DNA of 64,000 bases from Paenibacillus vini (GCF_018403325.1 NZ_BOSL01000009.1:1-64000); one strand, 5' to 3'. Numbered from the stretch's first letter, positions 1 to 9,595 are shown. The notes: a model not told the origin generated them from the sequence alone. Program-made: numbers and translations.

Positions 1-30
1 GTCCTCTTCGGTAAATCTCTTCTTGCTCAT
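1..30 (-). CDS. 5' end of a probable IS3-type transposase OrfA (partial)
   Basis: Only the first ten codons lie in the window, read leftwards from an ATG at 30; they encode MSKKRFTEED. This start resembles the helix-turn-helix OrfA of IS3-family elements in Bacillus and Paenibacillus, but ten residues cannot prove it. A run of ten or more G (minus strand) lies just upstream, near where the ribosome site should be. The rest of the gene is outside the window. Confidence 0.4.
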   Translation of the reverse strand, partial: MSKKRFTEED

Positions 31-122
31 GCAATCCCCCCCCCCCGATGCTTATTCCAGTATACAAAAAGGTACCCACAGCCTGAACACCTTTTTTCAA
101 AGTGTCCAAACTATGGGTACCA
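1..122 (-). mobile_element. Probable left terminal part of an IS3-type insertion sequence
   Basis: Read on the minus strand from 122, the sequence starts TGGTACCCATAGTTTGGACA, a TG-starting end of the kind found at IS3-group termini, and leads after about 90 bases into the OrfA-like start. The GGTACCCA motif recurs inverted at 71-78 and 114-121. The other end and any target duplication lie outside the window, so the boundary at 122 is inferred. Confidence 0.4.
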
Positions 123-181
123 GTTTATTATGGGGGAGGCTGTTTTTTTCATGCCGTTGTTATGTCTCGCTCAGATAGCCG

Positions 182-1603
182 CTATCCGATGGTTTGCCGC
201 CAGTAATCGTACAGCATGGCAATGCCTGTCCGTATTTCATCCGGTTCGAGGTGTCCGTAACCCAGCAGCAGTTTGTCTGCGTGTTTTCCGGGGGTGAGGG
301 AATACTTATCGACAACGGAGATGCGGATTCCCCGATCTCTCGCCCCTTGAATAAACCTCTCGTCAAAATGCCCCTCCGCAAACTGCAAAGCCAGGTGCAA
401 TCCGGAAACGTCCCCCCAAACTTTCACAACGTCCCGCCCAAAAATCTTATTCACCTCTTCAAGCAAAACTTCACGCCGTTGTCCGTACAGTTTGCGCATG
501 CGGCTAATATGGCGATCCATCTTGCGCGTCCGTAAAAATTCCGCCAAAGCAGCCTGTTCAGCGACAGGGCATTGGACATCGGCATACACACGTAAATGCT
601 TCCAAACCTCCTGCAATGCCTCCGGTAAAATAGAAAAGCCCAGACGCAGCGCGGGGAACACGGTTTTGCTGAACGTCCCTACATAGATCACCCGCTCCGG
701 ATCGAGCGCATACAGCGGAGTTACCGGTGCTCCTTGGTAGCGGAATTCGCTGTCATAATCATCTTCGATAATGTAAAAAGACTTCGCCCGTGCCTGCCGG
801 ATCAGAGCCGTGCGGCGATTCGCCGGGAGTATGCCGCCGAGCGGAAACTGATGGGATGGGGTCACGTACACGGCGGAAATGTCCCCGGCATCCCAGTCCA
901 TATCTGTTCCTTCCAGAATCAAGCCTTGGTCATCCACCGGGGCGGACCTATAGGAATAACCCCGGTTCCGAAGCAAGGTGGGCACCGCGGTATGACATGG
1001 ATCCTCCAGAACAAATTCCCGGTCATCGCGGTGCAGCAAATCCGCCAGCAAGCTTAACGACTGGGTTGCTCCTGCGGTAATGAAAATACTCTGCGGATCC
1101 ACGCGCAGCCCCCGGCTCCGGAAAAGCCAATCCGCGATTTCCTCCCGAAGCGGCGGGTAACCGTCCGGCCCGCTGTACCCGAGCAGCTCTGAAGGTAATT
1201 GGCTAAACGCCTCCGAATGCAGCCGGCTCCAAACATATTTGGGAAAAGGCCGCAGGTCGGGGCGCCCGGTTTTGAAATCGGCCGTGATCCGGGTCGCAGG
1301 TGCTTGCAGTTCATTCAGGACAGGCTGGTGCCCGACCGCGCTGGACAGGCCTAGGCGGAGATTCCCTGCCACGCGGGTCGGTGCTCCTTGCCTGCTTACG
1401 ACATAACCTTCCGTAATCAGCATATCGTAGGCTTCGCTGACCGTATGGCGGGACACGGCCAACGCTTTGGCAAGCTCGCGCGTCGAAGGCAACGCCTCAT
1501 CCGGAGGAAGGGTCCCATCCAGGATAGAGCTGCTAATCTGTTGAAAAATTTGGCGAGCCAACGAGGGACTTCCATCACCTCGCTGTAAATGAATTCCCCA
1601 CAT
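182..1603 (-). CDS. MocR/PdxR-type transcriptional regulator (GntR HTH plus aminotransferase fold)
   Basis: The 473-residue protein starts with a GntR winged helix (about residues 10-75, with PSTRELAKALAVSRHTV) followed by a fold-type I aminotransferase domain (about 110-470). The PLP-lysine motif GTFSKTVFPALRLGF is present. Such proteins are usually PLP-dependent regulators rather than enzymes, and often control a divergent gene. I chose the ATG at 1603 because AGGAGG sits 4 bases upstream; a longer reading to 1723 would run through the intergenic region and the divergent gene start. It is divergent from an EamA transporter, so a regulator/exporter pair is likely. The effector cannot be read from sequence. 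Confidence 0.9.
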   Translation of the reverse strand: MWGIHLQRGDGSPSLARQIFQQISSSILDGTLPPDEALPSTRELAKALAVSRHTVSEAYDMLITEGYVVSRQGAPTRVAGNLRLGLSSAVGHQPVLNELQAPATRITADFKTGRPDLRPFPKYVWSRLHSEAFSQLPSELLGYSGPDGYPPLREEIADWLFRSRGLRVDPQSIFITAGATQSLSLLADLLHRDDREFVLEDPCHTAVPTLLRNRGYSYRSAPVDDQGLILEGTDMDWDAGDISAVYVTPSHQFPLGGILPANRRTALIRQARAKSFYIIEDDYDSEFRYQGAPVTPLYALDPERVIYVGTFSKTVFPALRLGFSILPEALQEVWKHLRVYADVQCPVAEQAALAEFLRTRKMDRHISRMRKLYGQRREVLLEEVNKIFGRDVVKVWGDVSGLHLALQFAEGHFDERFIQGARDRGIRISVVDKYSLTPGKHADKLLLGYGHLEPDEIRTGIAMLYDYWRQTIG

Positions 1604-1612
1604 ACTTCCTCC

Positions 1613-1664
1613 TAACTGGACTGGTATTAATGCCGCTAAACCGGCACTTGGATGGATCCAGTTA
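1613..1664. promoter_or_regulatory. Candidate operator region between mocR-like gene and EamA gene
   Basis: An exact 8-bp inverted repeat, TAACTGGA (1613-1620) and TCCAGTTA (1657-1664), encloses a second inverted repeat, TGCCG (1631-1635) and CGGCA (1642-1646). It fills most of the 118-bp divergent gap, where a MocR-type regulator would bind. No promoter boxes are clear enough to assign. Confidence 0.4.
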
Positions 1665-1721
1665 TCGAATAAGATTATATCATGATCATTTTCAGGAATT
1701 AAAGGAGGGAGCATCCAAATC

Positions 1722-2654
1722 ATGAATCAACAGCAACAGGGAAACATTTTTTTGTTTCTGGCTTTTTCATTAGCCGGGACTTCCGTAATTGCGGCACGCC
1801 TGGTGTCGGACCGGCTCGGCTCTTTTACGATTACCGCGCTTAGCTTGCTGCTCGGGCTGCTCATTCTGGTTCCCTTATACGGTGCCCGGCTGATTCCTGC
1901 AATCCGGCAGATGAAGTTAGCCGATTGGAAGATGGTAATTTTACAGGCCTTTTTCGGAATCTTTTTGTTCAGAGCGCTGCTGCTTGGCGGGCTGAATCTG
2001 ACCAGCGCGGGAGAGGCGGGCCTATTAACCGGTGCGGCTCCGGCAATTACTGCCCTGTTAGCCTGGCTGGTGCTGCGTGAAAGATTGACAGCCGGAATCG
2101 CGGCCGGGACGACTTTTACCGTGGCGGGGATATTCCTGATTCAAGGGGTGGCGAACTTTGGCGGAGGCTTGCTTTCGGCAAGTCATCTCGCTGGGAATTT
2201 GCTAGTCTTGGCGGCAGCGGCCAGCGAATCGACGTTTAATATGTTGTCGCGGCTAGGGAACCGTTCCGGTAACACTGACTCCGGTCTGGATCCCGTTGTA
2301 CAAACGACGCTCGTCACGATCGCCGCATTTGTCTTTTCAGTTGTGCCGGCATGGATAGAGCGCCCGATCTCTTCTCTGTCGTCCCTGGGCTTAACCGGCT
2401 GGCTTGCCTTGGCTTGGTACGGGTGGATTGTCACAGCACTCGCCTTTATTTGCTGGTATGCGGGAATAAAGCGCTCATCCGCTTATACTGCGGCTGCTTT
2501 TTCGGGAATGATGCCTTTGACCTCGATGGTATTGTCCTTCTTCTTGCTGAATGAGCATGTAGGCTACGGGCAGACGGCGGGCGGGTTAGCCGTAATTATC
2601 GGCATGTGGCTCATCGGCCGCCGCCCTGAAAATTCTGTGGCACAGACAATATAA
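1722..2654 (+). CDS. EamA/DMT-family transporter
   Basis: A 310-residue, very hydrophobic protein with about ten transmembrane segments in two EamA halves (about 8-140 and 160-300). It has features typical of drug/metabolite transporters, such as LTSAGEAGLLTGAAPAITALLAW in the first half and the helix ending SFFLLNEH in the second. Start ATG at 1722 follows AAAGGAGGGA with an 11-base spacer. It probably exports or imports a small metabolite under control of the divergent MocR-like regulator. Substrate unknown. Confidence 0.85.
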   Translation: MNQQQQGNIFLFLAFSLAGTSVIAARLVSDRLGSFTITALSLLLGLLILVPLYGARLIPAIRQMKLADWKMVILQAFFGIFLFRALLLGGLNLTSAGEAGLLTGAAPAITALLAWLVLRERLTAGIAAGTTFTVAGIFLIQGVANFGGGLLSASHLAGNLLVLAAAASESTFNMLSRLGNRSGNTDSGLDPVVQTTLVTIAAFVFSVVPAWIERPISSLSSLGLTGWLALAWYGWIVTALAFICWYAGIKRSSAYTAAAFSGMMPLTSMVLSFFLLNEHVGYGQTAGGLAVIIGMWLIGRRPENSVAQTI

Positions 2655-2834
2655 TAACGTGCTATATCTATATAGGTAATAGGGTATGCTTCCTCCTGCC
2701 CGACTTTGAGGTTAGAACGCTCGAATTCTAAGTTCTTTGGACAGGGGGTGCGACCTTAAAAGCTGGTTTTTACTGGGGCCAAATGCGGCCGCCGCCCGAC
2801 CTATTCACAACCCGCGAAAATTGTGGTTTTCTGG

Positions 2835-2875
2835 ATAATGGTAACTATATTGCTGCGTACGCAGCTTGCCATTAT
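2835..2875. other. Hairpin with 14-bp perfect palindrome upstream of SLH gene
   Basis: GCTGCGTACGCAGC (2852-2865) is a perfect palindrome, flanked by ATAATGG (2835-2841) and CCATTAT (2869-2875). It ends just before the AGGAGG ribosome site of the SLH gene. It could be an operator or a 5' mRNA hairpin limiting translation. The rest of the 242-bp gap (2655-2896) shows nothing I can name. Confidence 0.4.
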
Positions 2876-2896
2876 ATAATGCAGGAGGCCTAATTA

Positions 2897-4192
2897 ATGA
2901 AAGAAAAAAAAGATAATCAGCTTGGACCGGTTGTCTTAACATTTCGGATCATGCTGTCGCTTTGCTTGCTAACCGGCTTGTTCGGACAAGCTTTGGCAGC
3001 GGACGTGAGAGCGGCGGGGGCAGTATTCACCGACATCAAGGGACACTGGGCGAAGCCGGCGATCGAGGAGATGGTGCGCCAAGGTATTTTGGACGGATAT
3101 CCCGACGGCAGTTTCCGGCCGGGCGAACCGGTTAAAGTGGATCAATTCGTTAAAATGCTGATCCTGTCCTACAGCGAGCAGCACCCCAATCAGGAAAGAA
3201 GCTGGCGGAACAGCTTTCTGGATTCGCTGACGGAGGAAAACCGGACGATTTTAAAGCAGGACTACCGTTATTTTGACTTCAAGCCTTCATTAACCGGTTA
3301 TTGGGCCAAGCCATACATAGACGTCGCAAGTGACTTGAACTTCCTGAACAAAAGCCGCTATAGCGATTTTCAATCGGACATGACCCGCGAAAACGTAGCG
3401 GAAATTCTGTTCTACACATTGCAGGAAACGGAATATTTGGAGGACGCGGATTTTAGCCGTTCCGTGGCACAGTCGTATGGAGATCTGACCAGCGCCAATG
3501 AGCGCGAACAGAAATTTATCGCGGAATCGCTCATCAAAGGTATCATGGAGGGTTACCCGGACGGAAACTTCGGGGTGGGCCGGTACGTTACACGGGCCGA
3601 GGCGCTTGTCATCCTGAACCGTTTGACGGACAAGACGAAGAGGCTTCCGGTTCAGCCTGAGAAAGAGAAGCTGCAGCGGCTCGTGCCGACCATTGGCGGC
3701 GGGCAAAAGATCGTCGCATTCCCGGATCAGAAAATGTGGGATGCCTACGATACGCTGAAGCAGGCCGGACAGCTTCGCGGAACGAACTATGATTTGCTCG
3801 ATACGACGCTGCGCCTGTATAAGGACGAGAAGGAGAAAAAAGCGGTCCAGCAGGCGGCAAGCGCCGGAGCATTGGGAGCCGGAGCAAGCGCGAACGCGGC
3901 AAAAGAAGAAGTCGCGATCTGGCTGGATCCGACTTACAATACTTACGGCATCACGGTCCGGCTGCGCGAAGGAACGCTGGCTCGCAACAAGGAGCCGATC
4001 GAGCTGTTTGCGAATCAGCTGTTTACTTACGACGCCATCGCGTTCCACCGCTGGTTCGACGCCATCTGTACGGAAGTGGAGGCGGACAGGCCGCTGGCTT
4101 CCAAGCAAGCGACCCTCGGGGATTATACGGTCAATGTACTGGTGGACAACGCAGCCAAAACCGTCGTCTTCTCCGTAGCGGCAACAAAATAA
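2897..4192 (+). CDS. SLH-domain cell-surface protein
   Basis: A 431-residue exported protein. A signal peptide (about 1-35, hydrophobic core then ALA cleavage) is followed by three S-layer-homology domains at about 43-92, 115-175 and 194-243. The first and third carry the typical DGYPDGSFRPGEPV and EGYPDGNFGVGRYVTRAEA motifs; the second is degenerate. SLH triplets bind pyruvylated secondary cell-wall polymer. The C-terminal 180 residues (about 250-431, with an Ala-rich stretch near 320-335) match no family I recognise and are presumably the displayed part. The ATG at 2897 follows AGGAGG with an 8-base spacer. A terminator follows, so it appears monocistronic. Confidence 0.85.
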   Translation: MKEKKDNQLGPVVLTFRIMLSLCLLTGLFGQALAADVRAAGAVFTDIKGHWAKPAIEEMVRQGILDGYPDGSFRPGEPVKVDQFVKMLILSYSEQHPNQERSWRNSFLDSLTEENRTILKQDYRYFDFKPSLTGYWAKPYIDVASDLNFLNKSRYSDFQSDMTRENVAEILFYTLQETEYLEDADFSRSVAQSYGDLTSANEREQKFIAESLIKGIMEGYPDGNFGVGRYVTRAEALVILNRLTDKTKRLPVQPEKEKLQRLVPTIGGGQKIVAFPDQKMWDAYDTLKQAGQLRGTNYDLLDTTLRLYKDEKEKKAVQQAASAGALGAGASANAAKEEVAIWLDPTYNTYGITVRLREGTLARNKEPIELFANQLFTYDAIAFHRWFDAICTEVEADRPLASKQATLGDYTVNVLVDNAAKTVVFSVAATK

Positions 4193-4308
4193 GGGGCGAG
4201 GAGCGACTTAAGAATTACGTAGTACGGAAATGCAAATTTCATTAGAGCATGATTGATGTTCCGGAAATGTATCCGGAAATGAATCAGGAACTGAGATCCG
4301 GGAAATGG

Positions 4309-4357
4309 AATAACCGTTAGGGCCGATATTTTATCGCCTTGGCGGTTATTTTTGTTT
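4309..4357 (+). terminator. Rho-independent terminator after SLH gene
   Basis: AATAACCG (4309-4316) pairs with CGGTTATT (4343-4350), followed by TTTGTTT. It lies 117 bases after the stop codon. Confidence 0.7.
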
Positions 4358-4385
4358 AGTCATTCGGCCGACTCTGTGTATCCTC

Positions 4386-4568
4386 TAACGGACATGAGAG
4401 ACCTTATTCCTCGAAAATAAGCCCTTTTCAAATTCTAACGGTCACCACGGCCGTTATTTGAGCATAATGAGCTGGTTTGAGGCCTAAAATGGCAAAATAG
4501 CGTCTCCTGTGTCCGTTAGCTGTAAAAAGTCGAAGATTCACGCGGTTTAAGGTCCGTGGTGTCCGTTA
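4386..4568. repeat. Tetra-palindrome intergenic element, family A, copy 1
   Basis: Four 21-bp imperfect palindromes of the form TAACGG-N9-CCGTTA lie at 4386-4406, 4436-4456, 4498-4518 and 4548-4568, so start-to-start distances are 50, 62 and 50 bp. Units 1 and 2 read CTAACGGacac..., units 3 and 4 are inverted and read ...gtgtCCGTTAG, making the whole element roughly dyad-symmetric. It lies in the 729-bp gap between the SLH gene and the propeller-protein gene. No ORF of note overlaps it. Confidence 0.85.
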
Positions 4569-4589
4569 GCTGGCGGGTGATGGAGGTGA

Positions 4590-4800
4590 TCTGTTGATCT
4601 AGCTGATAGAGAAGATCGGATGATTGAGACGATTGAGGTGATCCGGGTGAACGAGGTATCGGGTGATCCGCTGAAAGGTGAACGAGGTAACAGTGGTGAT
4701 CGAACTGATCGAACTGATCGAACCAAACGGATGCTCAAGGTGATTAAATTGATCGTCATGTTCGTGACGACCATGATGAACGCTTGATCAAGCAGATCCC
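4590..4800. repeat. Degenerate GATC-rich short repeats
   Basis: Low-complexity DNA beside the tetra-palindrome element. GAACTGATC recurs in tandem near 4696-4722, and GGTGAACGAGGTA occurs twice (about 4645 and 4677). No credible gene is present on either strand. A GTGATC/GATTGA-type motif recurs throughout. Confidence 0.5.
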
Positions 4801-4921
4801 TCTCACCTAGAGAATATCTACAGAAGCCCAACTGAAACGGCCGGAGCTAATTGTAAAACTTTATGCAAATTTTAGCGTCTATTAAATATAGCATCTATGG
4901 AAAAAAGAGGGGGCTGCAAGG

Positions 4922-7393
4922 ATGAGACCGAGTGAACGCATGGAGAAGACGTCCGAAACCATCATTATAAATAATCAAGCGACACGGTACGCGTGGATCC
5001 GCCGATTAAGTATAGGAAGTTGTGGACTTGCCTCGCTGGCCATTCTATTGTTGACGCCAACTGCGTCAGCTGAGGTTATAAAGGAAGCTACCGGGAAAGC
5101 ACCGGGACTAACCATCCCCGAACTTGGCACGAGGGGACTTGCCGCACCGGGAAATGCCGCGCCAGAAAGCATCCTGAAGGACACGCCACTGATCCCTGGC
5201 TCACCGGGAGCTGCCAGTGGGATCGGGGCCTTGGCCCAATCCGGGTTGTTTCGCACACTGCCGAAGCAGGGCGACTCCATCGTCATCGGACATCAAGCGC
5301 CATTATTTTCAGGACCTCTTAACGTTAAAAGCAATCCGCGAGACATGCAGGTCATGTATCTCGGCCAGTCCGGAGAAAAAATAACGGTCAAATCCTTATC
5401 CGGTGAGATGCTGTCCTTTCAGACGTACGATAAAGGGACGCTCTGGATTCCGCTCTGGTATGTTTCGGAAGCTTCCGCAAAGGCCGTGAGCCTTGCACCG
5501 CAATATGTAACGCTGCGTCCTACTGCCAAGCTGTCGCTAGCTCCGTCCAGTTCGGTTCAGTGGAACCAAGCGGACAAGGCTGCTTCAGAGTCAAGCCAAA
5601 TGGTGGCGATGGCCAAGTGGAATGACTGGTACGGGGTCGTCGTGGCTCCGTCGGTTTGGCATGAGGGATATGAAGTGTACCGCCCGACCCTGCTATGGGT
5701 CCGGGATAAAGATGTAACCGGTGTGACGCCGGTACAGACTCCCTTGTTTGGGGCGGATCCCCAAGCTCCGCTAGATACAATCCGCGGCATCACTGAACAT
5801 TCTCTAAAGCTCGGCGATGACAAGAAAACGGTAGAAAAGCTGCTTGGCGCTCCGACGTTTACGGAAACTTCCGAAGATTTGCAAACGGTGGGCGGAGACC
5901 CGATGATTCTCGGAGAGGCCTGGAGATATGAGCGTAAAGATGCTCATTATATAGTTACATTTTCTCCTTCGGGCAAGCTGGTCCGTACGCATTGGATCAT
6001 TCCCGCTGAAGGAGAGCCATGGAACCGACTCTATGCGGGAGACGATTATTTGTTCTCTCAAGATTATGTCGTAACGCCGCTTCCGCAGACATTTGATATA
6101 AAACCTGAGTGGAGAAATCAGGGAACCCTTGGTTTTACTTATTTACTCGGCGCGGGAACAGATACGCTGCTCATCAAAGGAGATGACGGAGGATTTAGCG
6201 GCATGCATTATGCTTCTTCCTTGTATGCCGTCGGCCGTTCGGACGGAGAGACGCGTTGGCAAGTGGATGCGGGATTCGGCGTCCTGAACGCAGTACCGGA
6301 ATCCTCCGGCGACTATGCGTACGTCTATACTTCCTATAATCCCGCTGAACAGAAGTATGTCAACCAAATCCGGCGCATCCGGATGTCCGACGGTAAAACG
6401 ATGTGGGAACAAAAATCAGGCGACGAAAACCAAATGGGCATGTGGGCGGCCAAAAACTCGGTCATCTTGGTGACCTGGAAGGACACAGGGGAGGAAGACA
6501 CCTCCGTTCCCTCGGTATTAAGCGTGCTCGACAGCGAAACCGGCAAAGAGCGTTGGCGGAGGGACGTAGCTAGGGAGGCTCAGATTCTGAATCAAGGTTC
6601 CGATGACCCCTATGTGTTAATTCGGGACAAAAACAAGCTTGAAGCTCTTGACCTCACGACGGGAAAAACGGCATGGCAGGTCAAGGCCGAAGGCGATCGA
6701 ACGGGCGACCCTAGCTTCGAGCCTTATTTTGCAGGCGGGCCCCAAATCGACCCGTTCGCGGGTCCCGATTCCGATAAGCGCTGGATTCTAACGGGCGATG
6801 CTTGGCAGTTGCTGGAGTTAAAAACGGGCGCAGTCCATGGCGAATACAAATCATCGCCCGGAGAGCGGTTCGAAGTGCTGAATGAGCAGTATTTGCTTGT
6901 TCAGCATCCATTGGACAACAGAGAATATTGGAGCGCGACGCAGTTCGAGACAAGGCTGTACGACTTAGCGACGAAGAAGACGAAGCTTACGATTCCGGGA
7001 AAAGGCTCCAAAGGTACGATCCAAGATGGGACACTTTACCTTGCCGTAGACGGAATACCGGCCGCTATCAATACGAATACGGGAACTTTCCTTTGGCGCA
7101 TGTCCAATACCTCGGCGAAAGATGTGGATTTGTCACGATATACGGCCGGAAGCTTTGCAGTGCTGGATCATATCCTGCTGTTTCCGCATGGTTCGGACTT
7201 GCTGATTCTTGGCAAGCATGACGGCTCCGTGATCGGAAGACTCCGGGACGCAAGAACGGGATATGCCGAACTGCGCGAACTGGACCACCGGAACGGGACC
7301 GTGAACCGGCATGGCGACGAGCTGTATATCGGTACGGCGAACGGCGGATTTTTCAGGTATGATGTTGGGGCATTTACCGCTGTGGTACAATAA
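4922..7393 (+). CDS. Exported PQQ-type beta-propeller protein with SH3-like and BamE-like regions
   Basis: An 823-residue protein with a signal or anchor segment (about 23-51, ending PTASAEV). Residues about 115-265 hold two SH3-like stretches. Residues about 285-365 resemble the SmpA/OmlA (BamE) fold (LKLGDDKKTVEKLLGAPT). From about 375 to the end there are repeated PQQ-propeller motifs (SDGETRW, SDGKTMW, ETGKERW, TTGKTAW, NTGTFLW). BamB-like propellers usually scaffold protein complexes; nothing indicates enzyme activity. The ATG at 4922 has a weak AGGGGG site 6 bases upstream; an alternative start is 4940. The response-regulator gene begins 34 bases after the stop, so this may be the surface partner of that signalling operon. 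Confidence 0.75.
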   Translation: MRPSERMEKTSETIIINNQATRYAWIRRLSIGSCGLASLAILLLTPTASAEVIKEATGKAPGLTIPELGTRGLAAPGNAAPESILKDTPLIPGSPGAASGIGALAQSGLFRTLPKQGDSIVIGHQAPLFSGPLNVKSNPRDMQVMYLGQSGEKITVKSLSGEMLSFQTYDKGTLWIPLWYVSEASAKAVSLAPQYVTLRPTAKLSLAPSSSVQWNQADKAASESSQMVAMAKWNDWYGVVVAPSVWHEGYEVYRPTLLWVRDKDVTGVTPVQTPLFGADPQAPLDTIRGITEHSLKLGDDKKTVEKLLGAPTFTETSEDLQTVGGDPMILGEAWRYERKDAHYIVTFSPSGKLVRTHWIIPAEGEPWNRLYAGDDYLFSQDYVVTPLPQTFDIKPEWRNQGTLGFTYLLGAGTDTLLIKGDDGGFSGMHYASSLYAVGRSDGETRWQVDAGFGVLNAVPESSGDYAYVYTSYNPAEQKYVNQIRRIRMSDGKTMWEQKSGDENQMGMWAAKNSVILVTWKDTGEEDTSVPSVLSVLDSETGKERWRRDVAREAQILNQGSDDPYVLIRDKNKLEALDLTTGKTAWQVKAEGDRTGDPSFEPYFAGGPQIDPFAGPDSDKRWILTGDAWQLLELKTGAVHGEYKSSPGERFEVLNEQYLLVQHPLDNREYWSATQFETRLYDLATKKTKLTIPGKGSKGTIQDGTLYLAVDGIPAAINTNTGTFLWRMSNTSAKDVDLSRYTAGSFAVLDHILLFPHGSDLLILGKHDGSVIGRLRDARTGYAELRELDHRNGTVNRHGDELYIGTANGGFFRYDVGAFTAVVQ

Positions 7394-7427
7394 TTTTATA
7401 TTTTGGCGGGATGCGGTGGAGGAAGTT

Positions 7428-8153
7428 ATGGAAGCTAAACGAAGAGTACTGGTGGTCGAAGATGAAGCCGACATGGCTAGGATTATGCAGGATTATATTA
7501 GAGTCCATGGGTACGAAGTCCATGTGGCCGGCGACGGAAAAACAGCGGTACATTTGATCGATGCGGTGCAGCCGGATTTTATCATCCTGGACATTATGTT
7601 ACCCGACGCGGACGGAATCGAGCTGTGCCGGCAAATCCGCGAAAAGCTGGACACGCCGATTCTGATCCTTAGTGCCAGAGGCAGCGATACGGACAAGGTG
7701 CTGGGACTCGGGTTCGGGGCAGATGATTACATGACTAAGCCATTCTCCCTCAGTGAACTGGTAGCCAGAATCAGCGCGCATTTGCGGAGAAACGAGCGTT
7801 TGATTCATGCCGCTGCCCGGCAAGAAGATGTATTGACCTTTGGAGATCTTGTGATCGACAAAAAAGGGTACCGGGTCGCGGTTGCGGATCGGGAAGTTTC
7901 GTTCTCGGCCAAAGAGTTCGAACTGTTGTTTTTTCTTGCAAGCCATAAAAATCAGGTGTTCTCCAAGAGCAGATTATTGGATGAGCTATGGGGATATGGG
8001 GCATACGGCGATGAGAACACGATCACGGTATACGTCCGCAGAATCCGAGAAAAAATCGAGGCCGATCCGGCTCATCCCGTTTATATCAAGACCGTTTGGG
8101 GCGTGGGCTACAAGTTTAGCGACGAACAGGTTACGGGAGCGAGTGAAGCTTAG
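7428..8153 (+). CDS. OmpR/PhoB-type response regulator
   Basis: A 241-residue two-component regulator. The receiver domain (1-120) has the acidic pair E11/D12, phospho-acceptor D55 (FIILDIMLPD), a Ser switch residue (LILSARG) and the Lys of YMTKPF. A winged-helix DNA-binding domain follows (about 140-235, ending IKTVWGVGYKF). The ATG at 7428 has GGAGGAAGTT directly upstream. The kinase gene starts 2 bases after the stop. By position it is expected to control the downstream ABC transporter genes and perhaps its own operon. Confidence 0.95.
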   Translation: MEAKRRVLVVEDEADMARIMQDYIRVHGYEVHVAGDGKTAVHLIDAVQPDFIILDIMLPDADGIELCRQIREKLDTPILILSARGSDTDKVLGLGFGADDYMTKPFSLSELVARISAHLRRNERLIHAAARQEDVLTFGDLVIDKKGYRVAVADREVSFSAKEFELLFFLASHKNQVFSKSRLLDELWGYGAYGDENTITVYVRRIREKIEADPAHPVYIKTVWGVGYKFSDEQVTGASEA

Positions 8154-8155
8154 AT

Positions 8156-9595
8156 ATGGATTTGAAAACTTGGACAAAACGATGGATTATCGCCGCGATG
8201 GTATGTATGGTCATCATTACCGCATGCGGCGGTTATTTGCTTATGGGGCTGCTGCGTTCGGAAAATCCCGGCGAGACCGCGGCTATTAATCAGGCCCGTT
8301 TGACCGTCAGCGATTTGATGGTTTATCTGGAAAAGAATCATGAGCAGCTGTCCCGGGACGAGTCGGTTCGGGAATCTTTGAGCGACTTATCGACCCAGCG
8401 CGGTGTGAGCCTTCTGTTTGCCGGGCTGGACGGCAGCGTGATTTTTAACTCCTCTCAGAGCGGATCTCCTACCCGCATTAATCCGAAAACTTCGGTTCAT
8501 TTTGATTTATCCGCTGCCCGGAGTGGGCAGGGCACCTACAAGATCGCTTTCCCGGTCGTGGATCCCGACAGACAAACTCAAGTCGGCAATGCCATATTTG
8601 AGTTGCAAGCGCATGAAGCCTTACTTACGAAAAAGGTCTCGCACGCGATATTGCCCGGCGTAATAATGCTGCTGGCTTTTATCGTGCTGTCAGGCCTGCT
8701 GTTTGTATTACATAGACAAATAAATCGCGGAATGATATCACCTGTGACCAGGCTGAAGGATTACAGCGAAGCTATTCTCACAGGGGACTATGGCCAAAAG
8801 GTGGAGTATGACCAGGCTGATGAAGTCGGCGAAATGTATGCGGTATTTGATCAAATGCGACTGGAGATTATGGACCTGCACCGCCGAAGGGACGAGGGGG
8901 AACAGTCCAGAAAAGAATTGATATCGAATATCTCGCATGACCTGAAAACACCACTGGCTACCGTGAAAGCCTATATCGAGGCCATCAGGGACGGGGTCAG
9001 TCCGGATATGGAAACCGTACGCGAATATGCTGATGTCATGCATACCCAGAGCGATAAAATGGCCAAATTGATTGACGATCTGCTCCTCCATGCCTTAAGG
9101 GAGCTAGGTCAGATCTCGATCCAACTGACAGAGCAATACAGCGGGCAAATGTTTGAAGAGATTTTGCAGCCTGCCCGGCATCTTGTTGAAACGCGTGGCA
9201 TCACGTACGTTGGTCCTGCAACGATCCCCGACGTTCTGATTTCGGCGGACGCCCGCCGGATGGAGCAGGTAATCTCCAATCTCATTGTTAATGCGCTAAA
9301 AGCTACCCCCGCAGGCGGCCAGATAAGCATAAGTATCGAGCTTGAACCCGGGCAACTGCGAGTTTCCGTAGCGGACACGGGAGATGGTATTCGGCCGCAG
9401 GATATGCCCTTTATTTTCGAACGTTATTATCAAGGTAAGAGCGGGCAAGAGGGAGGCCATTACAGCCGTACGGAAGGCGCGGGGCTAGGTTTGTCAATCT
9501 GCAAAACGATTGTAGAAGCGCATGGGGGGATGCTTTCTTTTCGCAGCAACAAAGGACAGGGGACGGAGTTTCATTTTACCCTCCCGGTGGATTAG
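8156..9595 (+). CDS. Membrane sensor histidine kinase
   Basis: A 479-residue kinase. TM1 is at about 10-32, an extracellular sensor of about 125 residues follows, TM2 is at about 160-182, then HAMP (to about 235). The HisKA phospho-acceptor is H261 in NISHDLKTPLATVKAYIEA, and the HATPase_c domain has ADTGDGI and GAGLGLSIC. The start lies 2 bases after the regulator stop, indicating translational coupling. The ligand is unknown. The extracellular sensor differs from the very short one of BceS-type bacitracin kinases, although the regulator-kinase-ABC-permease order resembles antimicrobial-peptide detoxification modules. Confidence 0.93.
   Translation: MDLKTWTKRWIIAAMVCMVIITACGGYLLMGLLRSENPGETAAINQARLTVSDLMVYLEKNHEQLSRDESVRESLSDLSTQRGVSLLFAGLDGSVIFNSSQSGSPTRINPKTSVHFDLSAARSGQGTYKIAFPVVDPDRQTQVGNAIFELQAHEALLTKKVSHAILPGVIMLLAFIVLSGLLFVLHRQINRGMISPVTRLKDYSEAILTGDYGQKVEYDQADEVGEMYAVFDQMRLEIMDLHRRRDEGEQSRKELISNISHDLKTPLATVKAYIEAIRDGVSPDMETVREYADVMHTQSDKMAKLIDDLLLHALRELGQISIQLTEQYSGQMFEEILQPARHLVETRGITYVGPATIPDVLISADARRMEQVISNLIVNALKATPAGGQISISIELEPGQLRVSVADTGDGIRPQDMPFIFERYYQGKSGQEGGHYSRTEGAGLGLSICKTIVEAHGGMLSFRSNKGQGTEFHFTLPVD

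Noticed and set aside
2875-2880. TATAAT as promoter of the SLH gene
   Set aside because: Transcription would start inside the ribosome site; the real promoter must lie further upstream.
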